In this document: piece after piece, positions 1-7,722 of the stretch
Numbering within the stretch: position 1 is the stretch's first letter
How the letters are laid out: each line of letters begins with the position of its first letter
Origin: Micromonospora sp. CP22
GTDB taxonomy: Bacteria; Actinomycetota; Actinomycetes; Mycobacteriales; Micromonosporaceae
DNA length: 64,000 bases
Direction of reading: 5' to 3'
NCBI RefSeq assembly: GCF_009712475.1
Contig: NZ_VCJO01000017.1
Span: forward strand, 1-64,000
Position numbers and translations under genes: made by a program
Notes under the pieces: model-generated
What the model saw: the letters and a program-made list of their open reading frames with translations, nothing else
Database searches by the model: none
Told to the model about the DNA's origin: nothing

Positions 1-241
1 CGGAGTCGTGAAGCGTCGCAACTCCATGATCACCGATGCGGCCTCACCCGCTCCTTGCGCCTCCACAGAGGCCAAACCCGTCTCGAAATCCCTGGTCAGC
101 AGCCCGTCAGCCGACTACGCAATCGCCCTGGCTCCGGACGTACCGAGCACAGAAGCGGTAACGCAGCACATCAGGCCCTCGCGTCCGATGTGGCATGGGG
201 GGTTTATCGCTACCGCCGCGATTACTGGTGGTCTCGGACAT
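1..241 (-). pseudogene. coding-like fragment, frame broken, runs off window
   Basis: On the minus strand an ATG at 239-241 opens a 44-codon frame ending at 107. Directly beyond, in another frame, about 38 codons stay open to the window edge and read ...DGLLTRDFETGLASVEAQ..., with the G/C-rich third positions typical of coding DNA here but no start codon after the TAG that precedes them. This looks like one minus-strand gene interrupted by a frame change near 105-120. I do not recognise a family. The rest of the gene, if real, lies left of the window. Confidence 0.22.
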
Positions 242-330
242 TCGTTGGTCCTCGTCGCCGGCGGCTGTAGGCACGGCTACGAGTGCAGGATCCATGCTCG
301 GGCGCGCTTCGGGAAAGCAGGGGCGCAGCG

Positions 331-1135
331 TTAGCTCGCTTTGTTGACTGCTTCGAGGTGGGGCTCGACGAGGGCCAGTACTGCGTGGTGTGTGGCCGCG
401 TCGGCCGAGATTATGAGGCCACGTCCGGTGTTCAGCGGGTCTCCCGCCAGGTCGCTGACCGTGCAGCCTCCCGCCTCGGCGATGGCGATCCCCGCCGCGA
501 AGTGGAGGTTCTCGTGGAAGGTGCCATCGGAAACGTATACCGCTCTTCGGCCGGCTGCTACCCAGGCCACGCCCCAACGTAGAGGAGATGACGCGGTGCC
601 CGTAAGCACCGCGCACCTGAGGATCATGTACGAGTTGTCCGCCGACGAACGGCCGATCGAGAGGGCCGTCGCAGTTGATCTCGATGAGGCCGGAGGCCGC
701 AGACGGAGCCAGCGGACGGTCCTTGCCGTAGGCGCGCAGGTAGGCAGCCGATCCGTCGGTCCAGAAGACCTCGCCGGCGATCGGGTCGGCGCAGGCGGCG
801 GCACAGCCTATCCCGTCTTGCAGTAGCGCGACGTTGACCGCGACCAGAGGTGTGGTGGCAGCGAAGTTCACAGTGCCGCAGAGCGGGTCGATGAGCCAGC
901 GTCGTCTCGCTGCCCCGGAGCCAGACCCCCCGGTCTCCTCGCCGATGCTTGAGTCGGCGGGACGGTGACGCGTCAGGACCCTCACGATCGCGGCCTCCGC
1001 CTCCAGGTCCGTGCCGGTCGCGAAGTCAGTCGCAGACTTCGCGAAGCGAACATGGTCCGCACCGTAGTCCCGAACGACCACCTCGGTCCCCGCGAAAGCT
1101 GCCGCAATGGCAACCTCAGCATCCGTCAGGATCAT
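331..1135 (-). pseudogene. inositol monophosphatase family protein, frameshifted
   Basis: A protein of the inositol monophosphatase (FIG/IMPase) family, which hydrolyses sugar or inositol monophosphates with Mg. The upstream part (about 1135 to 585) contains GEETGG, the metal-binding WLIDPLCGTVNF motif and an ADPIAGEVFW segment. The downstream part (about 590 to 331) continues in another frame as RWGVAWVAAGRR, HFAAGIAIAEAGG and ends EAVNKAS. Together they make one family-length protein (about 267 codons), so a one-base insertion or equivalent near 575-590 breaks the gene. The aspartate run in the metal motif reads DPLCGT where most relatives have DPLDGT, a further sign of decay. It may be a true pseudogene or a sequencing error. 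Confidence 0.72.
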
Positions 1136-1234
1136 GAGGCGACCCTAGCCACACGACCTACGCACCCGCACCAACCCGTGAACAAGGCCCGACTCGCGGC
1201 ATGAACGCCGCACCAGGTGCGGCAAATCCGCGCA

Positions 1235-1894
1235 CTACGCGTTCGCGGAGCCAATCTTGCAGACCAGCATGTACCCGTACGAGGGCTCCGCCCCCTCGGG
1301 TGGGGTGCTGCCCTGGAAAACCATGGCGAACCCGGCGGCGGCGAAGCGGTCCTCCATCTCCCGAGCCGAAAGCCAGTACCGATCAAAGTCGACGCCAAGA
1401 CTCCCGACGCGGCTACCCGGACCGTTACGATGCCCTGACCCGTCGCCGTGCTTGAACGCCGCCACCAGATAGCCGCCCGGCCGCACGACCCGGGCCAGCT
1501 CGGCAAACGCCCGCACCCGTGCCTCCGGTGCCAGAAAGATCAACGAAAACCAGCACACCACCCCAGCCAGCGACGCGTCCCCGAACGGCAACTCCCGCAG
1601 ATCGGCGACCTCATAGCCGAAACCCGGATGCTCCCGCCGCGCCACCTCCACCATCCCCGGCGACAGATCCACCCCGCACGGCGACAGACCCCGACCCGCG
1701 AGGTACGGAAGAAGCCGCCCGGTACCGCAGCCCACGTCCGCGACCTCCGCACCCACAGCCAAGGTCAACTCGGCGAACAGATCGAGCATCGCGCGCTCGA
1801 CCGGCATGCCCTCCAGCACCCCGACCAGGTTCTCCGCATACCACTCCGACAACACGTCGTGCGCGTCCCGCAGCTCCTCAGTACTGGCGTCCAT
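1235..1894 (-). CDS. class I SAM-dependent methyltransferase
   Basis: 219-residue cytosolic methyltransferase. Motif I of the Rossmann fold is VADVGCGTGRLLPYL (about residues 52-66), followed by the acidic strand GVDLSPGM and motif VVRPGGYLVAAF, the usual UbiE/Methyltransf_11 arrangement. The ATG at 1892-1894 is chosen over an in-frame GTG at 1918 because GGGGAGGG lies eight bases upstream of it. The substrate cannot be told from sequence. It lies alone between the broken phosphatase gene and a hypothetical gene on the same strand. Confidence 0.8.
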   Translation of the reverse strand: MDASTEELRDAHDVLSEWYAENLVGVLEGMPVERAMLDLFAELTLAVGAEVADVGCGTGRLLPYLAGRGLSPCGVDLSPGMVEVARREHPGFGYEVADLRELPFGDASLAGVVCWFSLIFLAPEARVRAFAELARVVRPGGYLVAAFKHGDGSGHRNGPGSRVGSLGVDFDRYWLSAREMEDRFAAAGFAMVFQGSTPPEGAEPSYGYMLVCKIGSANA

Positions 1895-2038
1895 CCCCCG
1901 CTGACCCTCCCCATCCACTGCCGTCGCGGCAGCGAATCTACCTCAGGACGCCGAGCTCAACACTGAAAAGAAAATTCGACTCCACCCACAGCAAAGTTGC
2001 ATGGCGTAACGACCCGATCGCGGTATGAGCGTGCGCTG

Positions 2039-2170
2039 TTACGACTCGGCCAGCCAGGCGAGGAATCGCGGTTCGTCCTCATCGGGAACAGGAATGTCGG
2101 TATCCACGCGCCAGAGGACAGGGTCGGATGTGCAGTGGCACCGCCAGGCGTCGAGCGGCCTGGGAGCGCG
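2039..2170 (-). other. in-frame open extension beyond the TGA of the hypothetical gene
   Basis: After the TGA stop at 2171-2173 the same minus-strand frame stays open for 43 codons and ends at TAA (2039-2041). It reads like protein: it contains DPVLWRVDTDIPVPDEDE and ends FLAWLAES, and about four of five third positions are G or C. It has no start codon of its own other than one internal GTG. It could be a gene fragment, a readthrough tail or chance. Confidence 0.25.
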
Positions 2171-2590
2171 TCATACCAAGTCCTCGAAGGACTCTTCGCC
2201 GGGACGCCAGCACATACAGCGCCCGTCCCTGAAGCCACTCAAGAGCGCGATCTCCGGCCCGAGAACCTCGTCGACCTTGGGATGCAGACAGATCGCCCCT
2301 TCGTCGAACTCGATCCGAAGGCCACGGCCGGTCTCCTCAACCGTCGCAACAACGTGGCCCGGTATGAACGCGCGCAACGCGTCGGCGTAGCCCACCTGCC
2401 CCGGAGCGATCAGACTGGTCGGCGTCTCCACGACGGGAAACACATCGCAGTTGAGGACCGGCATGTCGTCCGTCGGACCATCAAAACGCAGTTGAACGTA
2501 GTCCATGACGAACTCGACCGAGTAGAGACGGAAGCCGACGAGACGACCCAGCAACGCGTTGGGAACGTATGCACCGTGCTGCAACGGCAT
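2171..2590 (-). CDS. conserved hypothetical protein
   Basis: About 139 residues, no family I can name. It contains SVEFVMDYVQLRFDG, then DDMPVLNCDVFPVVET, GLRIEFDEGAICLHP, and ends CWRPGEESFEDLV, a tail I associate with small actinobacterial proteins of unknown function. It has no signal peptide or membrane segment. The start is uncertain: ATG 2590 is used here; ATG 2626 (adding FRWRLFGHYDG) and ATG 2506 are also in frame, and none has a convincing ribosome binding site. Confidence 0.5.
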   Translation of the reverse strand: MPLQHGAYVPNALLGRLVGFRLYSVEFVMDYVQLRFDGPTDDMPVLNCDVFPVVETPTSLIAPGQVGYADALRAFIPGHVVATVEETGRGLRIEFDEGAICLHPKVDEVLGPEIALLSGFRDGRCMCWRPGEESFEDLV

Positions 2591-3229
2591 GCCGTCATAA
2601 TGCCCGAACAGCCGCCAGCGAAACATCCTCAATTCGGCATGACAGCGCGCCGCCGGTTGTCCCGGCAGGCCGGATCCCGCCGCCCTGCGATCCGCCCTGC
2701 CGGGCACGCGCCAGCGTGCCGCCGCAAAGGTCACCGGCGCTCGGCGGGGCGACACCGACCAGACCGCGTACGGGCGACCGCCGGGCCGCCCGTGACGAGA
2801 GCCCTGCTGGGATCCACCCACGCAGGACGCACGGCAAAACCGGTCGAAGGCGCCGCCATGACCCACCACGTTCTGCGGCACCGGCGCCGTGCCGGAATCA
2901 GATGCCCGTCCGACCCCCGACCGCCACCACCGGCACTCCCCCAGACCGGCACCCGGACACCCCACCGCCGAACCGGGCCCAGGTCAATAGCGGCCAACCG
3001 CCACAGGCACCACCAGACAAACAAGATCCACCACAAAGACCGCAGTGGACAGTAGGCCACCCTCACATACGGCACCCGGCCATGATCCAGACCAGGCGAC
3101 ACACAAACGCACTGGTCAGCACCACCCGGCACGAACCCCCACCCGGACCGCACGGTGACGCTCGAGCACCAACGGAGCACCACCGTCCCAACAGACGGGA
3201 AACACGGCCACGGAAGTGGGAAGGAAAAT
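2591..3229. other. stretch without a convincing gene
   Basis: About 640 bases between the hypothetical gene and the tRNA-Arg terminator. Long open frames exist on both strands, but their translations are Arg/Pro-rich or Trp/Cys-rich and carry no motif, as expected for non-coding GC-rich DNA. Together with the damaged genes to the left this suggests relic DNA next to the tRNA genes. Confidence 0.5.
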
Positions 3230-3261
3230 GGCCGTGACCGGCGTTTCCGCTGGTCACGGCC
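3230..3261 (-). terminator. rho-independent terminator of tRNA-Arg
   Basis: Perfect 10-bp inverted repeat GGCCGTGACC / GGTCACGGCC with a 12-base loop, 11 bases beyond the tRNA 3' end. On the minus strand the stem is followed by ATTTTCC, a short T run. Confidence 0.75.
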
Positions 3262-3272
3262 TTGATCGTTTG

Positions 3273-3345
3273 CGCGCCCGAAGGGACTCGAACCCCTAAC
3301 CTTCTGATCCGTAGTCAGATGCTCTATCCGTTGAGCTACGGGCGC
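3273..3345 (-). tRNA. tRNA-Arg(ACG)
   Basis: 73-base cloverleaf. Acceptor stem GCGCCCG/CGGGCGC, anticodon stem TCTGA/TCAGA enclosing the loop CTACGGA (anticodon ACG), T-loop GGTTCGAGTCC, discriminator G. CCA is not encoded. Confidence 0.95.
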
Positions 3346-3380
3346 TGGTGCTCGGCCAGCATACACACCCGGCCTTCGCG

Positions 3381-3471
3381 CGGAGACTCCGGGATTCGAA
3401 CCCGGGAGGGGCTTTAAGACCCCAACCGCATTAGCAGTGCGGCGCCATAGACCAGACTAGGCGAAGTCTCC
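3381..3471 (-). tRNA. tRNA-Ser(GCT)
   Basis: 91-base class II tRNA with a long variable arm (GGGGTCTTAAAGCCCC). Acceptor GGAGACT/AGTCTCC, anticodon loop CTGCTAA in the stem CCGCA/TGCGG gives GCT. It lies 35 bases upstream of tRNA-Arg on the same strand and may be co-transcribed with it. Confidence 0.95.
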
Positions 3472-3612
3472 CCGGTGGTCCGCAGACCACCGCGCCCGAG
3501 AATACAGGCCCGGCCCGGCCGGGAGCAAAGCGACTACCGGAACGAGCCGTACGCAGGGTGCCAGAACGTCTCCCGCTGTACGTTGCTGTGATCAGGACTA
3601 CGCTCCATCGAC

Positions 3613-5550
3613 ATGCAGGAGCAGTCGCCCAGCGAGCAGAACCGCCGTGAGCCTGCTGAGGGAGCCCGTCGACGCTCCCCGGAGGCGACCTTCACGCCGC
3701 CTCCGGCGCCGGAACCGGCACCTCGGGAGGAGCAGGAGAAATCCCGTCCTCGGCGGGCGAAGGCGGCACCGAGGGTGCTCTTTCAGCCGCCGCCAGTGCC
3801 GGAGCAGCCGCTACCGCGCCAGCCGAGCTCGACTGCGTCCGGGCCGCCGACCACGCCGGTGCAGCCCTTCGCCGCTGGCGCGGAGTCGGCGGCGACCGGC
3901 CGGGGCGACGGCACCCCGTCACCGACCGCCGGAAAGGCAGCGGGCGCGACGTCGGCCGTCGGGAAGGCTGCCGCCGCGCCGTCGGCCGGTGAGAAGGCTG
4001 CCGCCGCGCCGTCGGCCGGTGAAAAGGCTGCTTCGGTGCCTGCGTCGCGTCGCCGTGGTCAGACTGACCGGTCGGCGGCAGCGGATGCCGCCGGGGCGAG
4101 GCAGACCCCAGAACAGCCGCTCGGGGGGACAACTGGAGCGGATGCGGCTCAGGCTGGCACTCGACCTCGGCCAGCCCGCAAGAGGACCACCCCGAGCAAG
4201 GCGCTACCGGCAACGACCGAATCATCCGGTTCCAGCGCCGAGCCTCCCGATTCCGACCCGGTGCCGGGCAGCGAGAGCGCTGACAACGCAGCCGCCGGGG
4301 CCGGGAAGGCTCCGGCGCGGAAGGCGGCGAAAGCAACGGCGCGGAAGAGGGTTCGGGCAGGCGACGAGCGGGCGGCCGAGTCGGCCACCGTAGAGAAGCC
4401 GAGGAAGGCCGCCCGGCGGGCGGGCCCCGCCACCGCCCCAGCCGCAGGTACTGCCGTGACCTCAAGCACAGGGACCGCCGCGTTCCCAAGCGCAGACACC
4501 GGCACGGCACCAAGCGCTGGCACCGCCACAGCCCCAGACACAGGTACCGGCACGGCCTCGGGCGTGGTTGGGGCGACGAGCGACACAGCGCCAACCGTCA
4601 CCGAGCCGACGCCGTCGTCTTCTGAGCCAGAACCGATCAAGGCGGCCCGGAAGGCCACGAAGAGGACCGCCCGGAAGGCGACCAGGACCACCGGGGCAAC
4701 AAGCGCCGCCCCCACAGCCGACGACGCAACGAGCGCGACCACCACAAGCAAGACGACCAGGAGCGAAATCGCCACGGGCGGGAAGACCACGGGCGCGGCG
4801 ACCGACGAGGCCGGACCCGGGGCCGCGACTGAGGCCGACCGTGGCACCGGGCGGGACCTTTCGGGGCGTACGCCGGAATCGGAGCTGCGGATGCTCGGCG
4901 CGCGGGTGCTCGACCACCCGGGCTTCGCCCCGGAGTTGTTGGCGCTGAGCGCTGTGGAGGCCCTCGGGCCCGGCGCGGCCGAATGGGCGCGGCGGCTGCG
5001 GGAGTCGTATCCGGGAGCGGGCGCGCACGGGTTGGCTCGGCTGGCTACTCGGCGCTTCGTTCGGCAGGCCGGGGTCGGTGGGGCGACCGCCGCACTGACG
5101 GGGGTTTTCGCGCCGGTGGTCGAACTGGCGGCGGTGCTCTGGTCGCAGGCGAACCTGGCGCTGCACCTGGCGGCGGCGTACGACCATGATCCGACGCACC
5201 CGGACCGGGCGGTGGAGTTGCTGGCGCTGACCCAGGTGCACCCGGATCTCGTCAGCGCGCGGTCGGCGCTGGCGGCGGCGCGGGCGGCCGAGGGCCCGGA
5301 GACGGAGCCCGGCCCTCGGGCGGTCGAGGCGGCCTGGCGGCTGGCGGCACCGCTGGCCGCGCAGGCGGGCGGTTGGTTGGCGCTACGGCTGGCGTCCCGG
5401 CTGCTGCCGGGTTCGGCGGCGTTGGTCGCGTTGGCGGGCAACTCGGCGGGGGCCGAACGTCTGGCTGCCCGGGCCATCGCCCTTTACCGCCCACCGCACG
5501 GCACCGGCGGTCAGAGCCAGGAGAACCATTCCCGGGGCAGCAGGGCGTAG
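3613..5550 (+). CDS. EcsC-like protein with long Lys/Ala/Pro-rich N-terminal region
   Basis: 645 residues in two parts. Residues 1-410 are low-complexity: Pro/Glu-rich at first, then Ala/Thr/Ser-rich with repeated lysine-arginine blocks such as KAARKATKRTARKATR and RKAAKATARKRVR, resembling histone-H1-like tails. From about residue 420 (ELRMLGARVLDHPG) to 620 the sequence is compact, with hydrophobic helices (GGATAALTGVFAPVVELAAVLW), and resembles the EcsC family, whose biochemical role is not settled. No signal peptide. The 3' end overlaps the convergent CPBP protease gene by 40 bases. The start at ATG 3613 has no clear ribosome binding site. Confidence 0.7.
   Translation: MQEQSPSEQNRREPAEGARRRSPEATFTPPPAPEPAPREEQEKSRPRRAKAAPRVLFQPPPVPEQPLPRQPSSTASGPPTTPVQPFAAGAESAATGRGDGTPSPTAGKAAGATSAVGKAAAAPSAGEKAAAAPSAGEKAASVPASRRRGQTDRSAAADAAGARQTPEQPLGGTTGADAAQAGTRPRPARKRTTPSKALPATTESSGSSAEPPDSDPVPGSESADNAAAGAGKAPARKAAKATARKRVRAGDERAAESATVEKPRKAARRAGPATAPAAGTAVTSSTGTAAFPSADTGTAPSAGTATAPDTGTGTASGVVGATSDTAPTVTEPTPSSSEPEPIKAARKATKRTARKATRTTGATSAAPTADDATSATTTSKTTRSEIATGGKTTGAATDEAGPGAATEADRGTGRDLSGRTPESELRMLGARVLDHPGFAPELLALSAVEALGPGAAEWARRLRESYPGAGAHGLARLATRRFVRQAGVGGATAALTGVFAPVVELAAVLWSQANLALHLAAAYDHDPTHPDRAVELLALTQVHPDLVSARSALAAARAAEGPETEPGPRAVEAAWRLAAPLAAQAGGWLALRLASRLLPGSAALVALAGNSAGAERLAARAIALYRPPHGTGGQSQENHSRGSRA
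3931..4040 (+). repeat. 30-bp in-frame tandem repeat, about 3.5 copies
   Basis: Units begin at 3931, 3961, 3991 and 4021. The second and third differ at one or two bases; the first and last are diverged. They encode a repeated Ala/Pro decapeptide (GEKAAAAPSA) in the low-complexity region of the EcsC-like protein. The close identity of the central units implies recent expansion. Confidence 0.8.
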
Positions 5551-6281
5551 CCGACGAAGGCGACGATGTCGAGCAGGGCGTGGGCCACGATCAGTGGCAT
5601 CACCCGGCGGGTACGCAGGTAGAAGAGGCTGAACACCACCCCCATCACCGCGTTGCCGATGAACGCCCCGAACCCTTGGTAGAGGTGGTACGAGGCGCGC
5701 AGCAACGCGCTCGTCGCGATGATCGCGCCGACCCGCCACTGGAGTTGGCGCAGCCGGGTCATCAGGTAGCCGACCACGATCACCTCCTCCAGGATGCTGT
5801 TCTGGAACGCGGCGAGGATCAGCACCGGCACCGTCCACCACAGGTCGGGCAGGGCCGCCGGCACCAGGGTGGCGTTGATGCCGAGCTGGGCCGCCACCCA
5901 GAACAGCGCCAGGCCGGGCAGCCCGATCAGCGCGGCCAGTCCGGCACCCCGGGCCAGGTCGTAGCCGGGTCGTCCGGCGTCCAGGCCGAGGGTCCGCACC
6001 GGGTCGCCGGGGTTGCGCGCCAGCAGGTGTACGGCGAGCAGCACCGGCAGCAGCGCGAAGGTGATGCCGAGCAGCTGGTACGTCAGGTCCAGGTAGGGGC
6101 GGGTCGACGCGGAGGTGTTCAGCGCGGCGGTCTGCCGCGACAGGCCGCCTTCGGCGGTCAACTTCGCGATGATCGACACGGTGGCGTAGACGGCCGACTG
6201 GCCGAGGGACAGGCCGAGTACCAGCATCGTCTCGGTGCCGAGCGTCCGGCGGGTCACCGGGCGGGCGAGCTCATCGGTCAC
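5511..6281 (-). CDS. CPBP family intramembrane glutamic protease
   Basis: About 256 residues with six to eight hydrophobic segments. The CPBP (Abi/CAAX-protease-related) signature is complete: EEVIVVGYL with the glutamate pair, RASYHLYQG for the second motif and HALLDIVAFVG for the last histidine. The family includes eukaryotic CAAX prenyl proteases and bacterial proteins of bacteriocin self-immunity or unknown role; the substrate here is unknown. The start is tentative: GTG 6281 (VTDELARP...) is used, and the frame extends to 6359. It diverges from the flavohaemoglobin gene and converges with the EcsC-like gene. Confidence 0.78.
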   Translation of the reverse strand: MTDELARPVTRRTLGTETMLVLGLSLGQSAVYATVSIIAKLTAEGGLSRQTAALNTSASTRPYLDLTYQLLGITFALLPVLLAVHLLARNPGDPVRTLGLDAGRPGYDLARGAGLAALIGLPGLALFWVAAQLGINATLVPAALPDLWWTVPVLILAAFQNSILEEVIVVGYLMTRLRQLQWRVGAIIATSALLRASYHLYQGFGAFIGNAVMGVVFSLFYLRTRRVMPLIVAHALLDIVAFVGYALLPREWFSWL

Positions 6282-6435
6282 CGGACCACTCTGCACGACC
6301 AGCCGTCCCCGGGTGTCGTTCACCCTCCGCCGAACAGCCTTCACGAGGCGATCGCACATTCTGTGCGACCTTCATACACGCTCCGTGGAGATTCTGGATG
6401 GGCCCGATCCGCCGTCAGAAGAAGGAGCGCCCCCG

Positions 6436-7557
6436 GTGGACAACTTCGCGCGGCTGCTGAAGGAGAGCTGGACCCTGGTCGAGGAGGACCGGGTTCGGCT
6501 GAGCGGTCACTTCTACGCCCGGCTCTTCCTCCTCGACCCCGAGTTGCGCAAGCTCTTCCCGGTGCAGATGGCCGGTCAGGGTGACCGACTGTTCGAAGCG
6601 ATCATCGCGGCGATCCACACGGTGGACGATCCGGAGGGCTTCGACGAGTTCCTCCGCGCGCTCGGCCGGGATCACCGCAAGTACCACGTCGAGGCGACCC
6701 ACTACGACACGATGGGCGTGGCGCTGCTGGACGCGTTGCGCAGCATCGCCGGTGACGGCTGGAACCTGGAGTACGACCAGGCGTGGCGGGAGGCGTACGC
6801 GGCGATCGCCGAGAGGATGCTCGCCGGAGCGGCATCGGACGACGACCCACCGTTCTGGCACGCCGAGGTGCTGACCCATCAGCGGTACGGCCCGGACACG
6901 GCGGTCTTGACCTGCCGGGCGCTCCAGCACCCGCTGACCTGGAAGGCGGGTCAGTACGTCAGCGTGGAGACGCCGCGCCATCATCCCCGGGTGTGGCGGA
7001 CGTACTCGATCGCCAACGCACCGAACGACGACAACGTGTTGGAGTTCCACGTCCGTACGCCCGCTGACGCCGCCGGTTGGGTTTCCGGCGCGTTGGTCCG
7101 TCGTACCAAGCCGGGCGACCTGCTGCGGATCGCCGCGCCGATGGGTTCGATGACCATCGACCGCTCGTCCGAGCGGGACATCCTGTGTGTCGCCGGTGGT
7201 GTCGGGCTGGCCCCGATCAAGGCGCTGGTCGAGGAGCTGGCCGGCTACAACCGGGCGCGTTGGGTGCATGTCTTCTACGGCGCCCGGACCGAGGCGGATC
7301 TCTACGGTCTGGACCGGCTACGGGAGTTGGTCGCCGCCCATCCGTGGCTGTCGGTGACTCCGGCGTGCAGCGACGACCCGGATTTCGACGGCGAGCAGGG
7401 CGACATCTCCGACGTGGTGGCGCGCTACGGCCCGTGGACGACGCACGACTGCTTCGTCTCCGGCTCGGTGTCGATGGTGCGTTCCACGCTCCGGGTGCTC
7501 GCTGCGGATGATGTTCCGCCGCAGCAGACCCGGTACGACACGTTCGGCAACCTGTAG
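6436..7557 (+). CDS. flavohaemoglobin-type globin/FAD/NAD reductase
   Basis: 373 residues. Residues 1-135 are a haem-binding globin domain with FYARLFLLDPELRKLFP and a probable proximal histidine in YHVEATHYDTMG. Residues 145-260 are the FAD-binding reductase domain with RTYSIANAP, and the rest is the NAD(P)-binding domain with CVAGGVGLAPIKAL. This is the layout of flavohaemoglobins (Hmp), which oxidise NO to nitrate with NAD(P)H and O2. The start GTG 6436 follows GAAGGAG at 6421-6427. It is likely monocistronic: a strong hairpin lies 17 bases after the stop. Confidence 0.88.
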   Translation: MDNFARLLKESWTLVEEDRVRLSGHFYARLFLLDPELRKLFPVQMAGQGDRLFEAIIAAIHTVDDPEGFDEFLRALGRDHRKYHVEATHYDTMGVALLDALRSIAGDGWNLEYDQAWREAYAAIAERMLAGAASDDDPPFWHAEVLTHQRYGPDTAVLTCRALQHPLTWKAGQYVSVETPRHHPRVWRTYSIANAPNDDNVLEFHVRTPADAAGWVSGALVRRTKPGDLLRIAAPMGSMTIDRSSERDILCVAGGVGLAPIKALVEELAGYNRARWVHVFYGARTEADLYGLDRLRELVAAHPWLSVTPACSDDPDFDGEQGDISDVVARYGPWTTHDCFVSGSVSMVRSTLRVLAADDVPPQQTRYDTFGNL

Positions 7558-7574
7558 GACTTTTCTCCCCCCGA

Positions 7575-7616
7575 ACCGGGGCGCGTGCCCCTGCCCCCTG
7601 GGGCACGCGCCCCGGT
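7575..7616. terminator. bidirectional hairpin terminator
   Basis: Perfect 17-bp inverted repeat (ACCGGGGCGCGTGCCCC at 7575-7591, its complement at 7600-7616) with an 8-base loop, placed between the converging flavohaemoglobin and HTH-deformylase genes. No long T run. Confidence 0.75.
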
Positions 7617-7722
7617 CCCCAACCGGGCGGACCGGCACCGCCCGCGCGCCACCTCGCCCGTCCGGCCGTCGTTCCCACCCGGGCGGGCGGGGTTGCGCTG
7701 CGACACGCGGTGCGTGATCGGC

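Noticed and set aside
107..330. C-terminal 75 residues of the frame starting at 1135
   Set aside because: After the frameshift this frame is out of register and its translation is Arg/Pro-rich noise; the real phosphatase end is in the other frame at 331.
2569..3237. Plus-strand 222-codon Pro/Arg-rich frame
   Set aside because: Composition of antisense or non-coding GC-rich DNA, no ribosome binding site, no motif.
2731..3366. Minus-strand 211-codon frame
   Set aside because: It runs through tRNA-Arg and its terminator (the phrase VAQRIEHLTTDQKVRG is translated tRNA) and has no protein motif.
4149..5477. Long minus-strand frame opposite the EcsC-like gene
   Set aside because: Shadow of the low-complexity gene; translation is Ser/Ala/Val repeats with no signature, while the plus frame has a recognisable domain.
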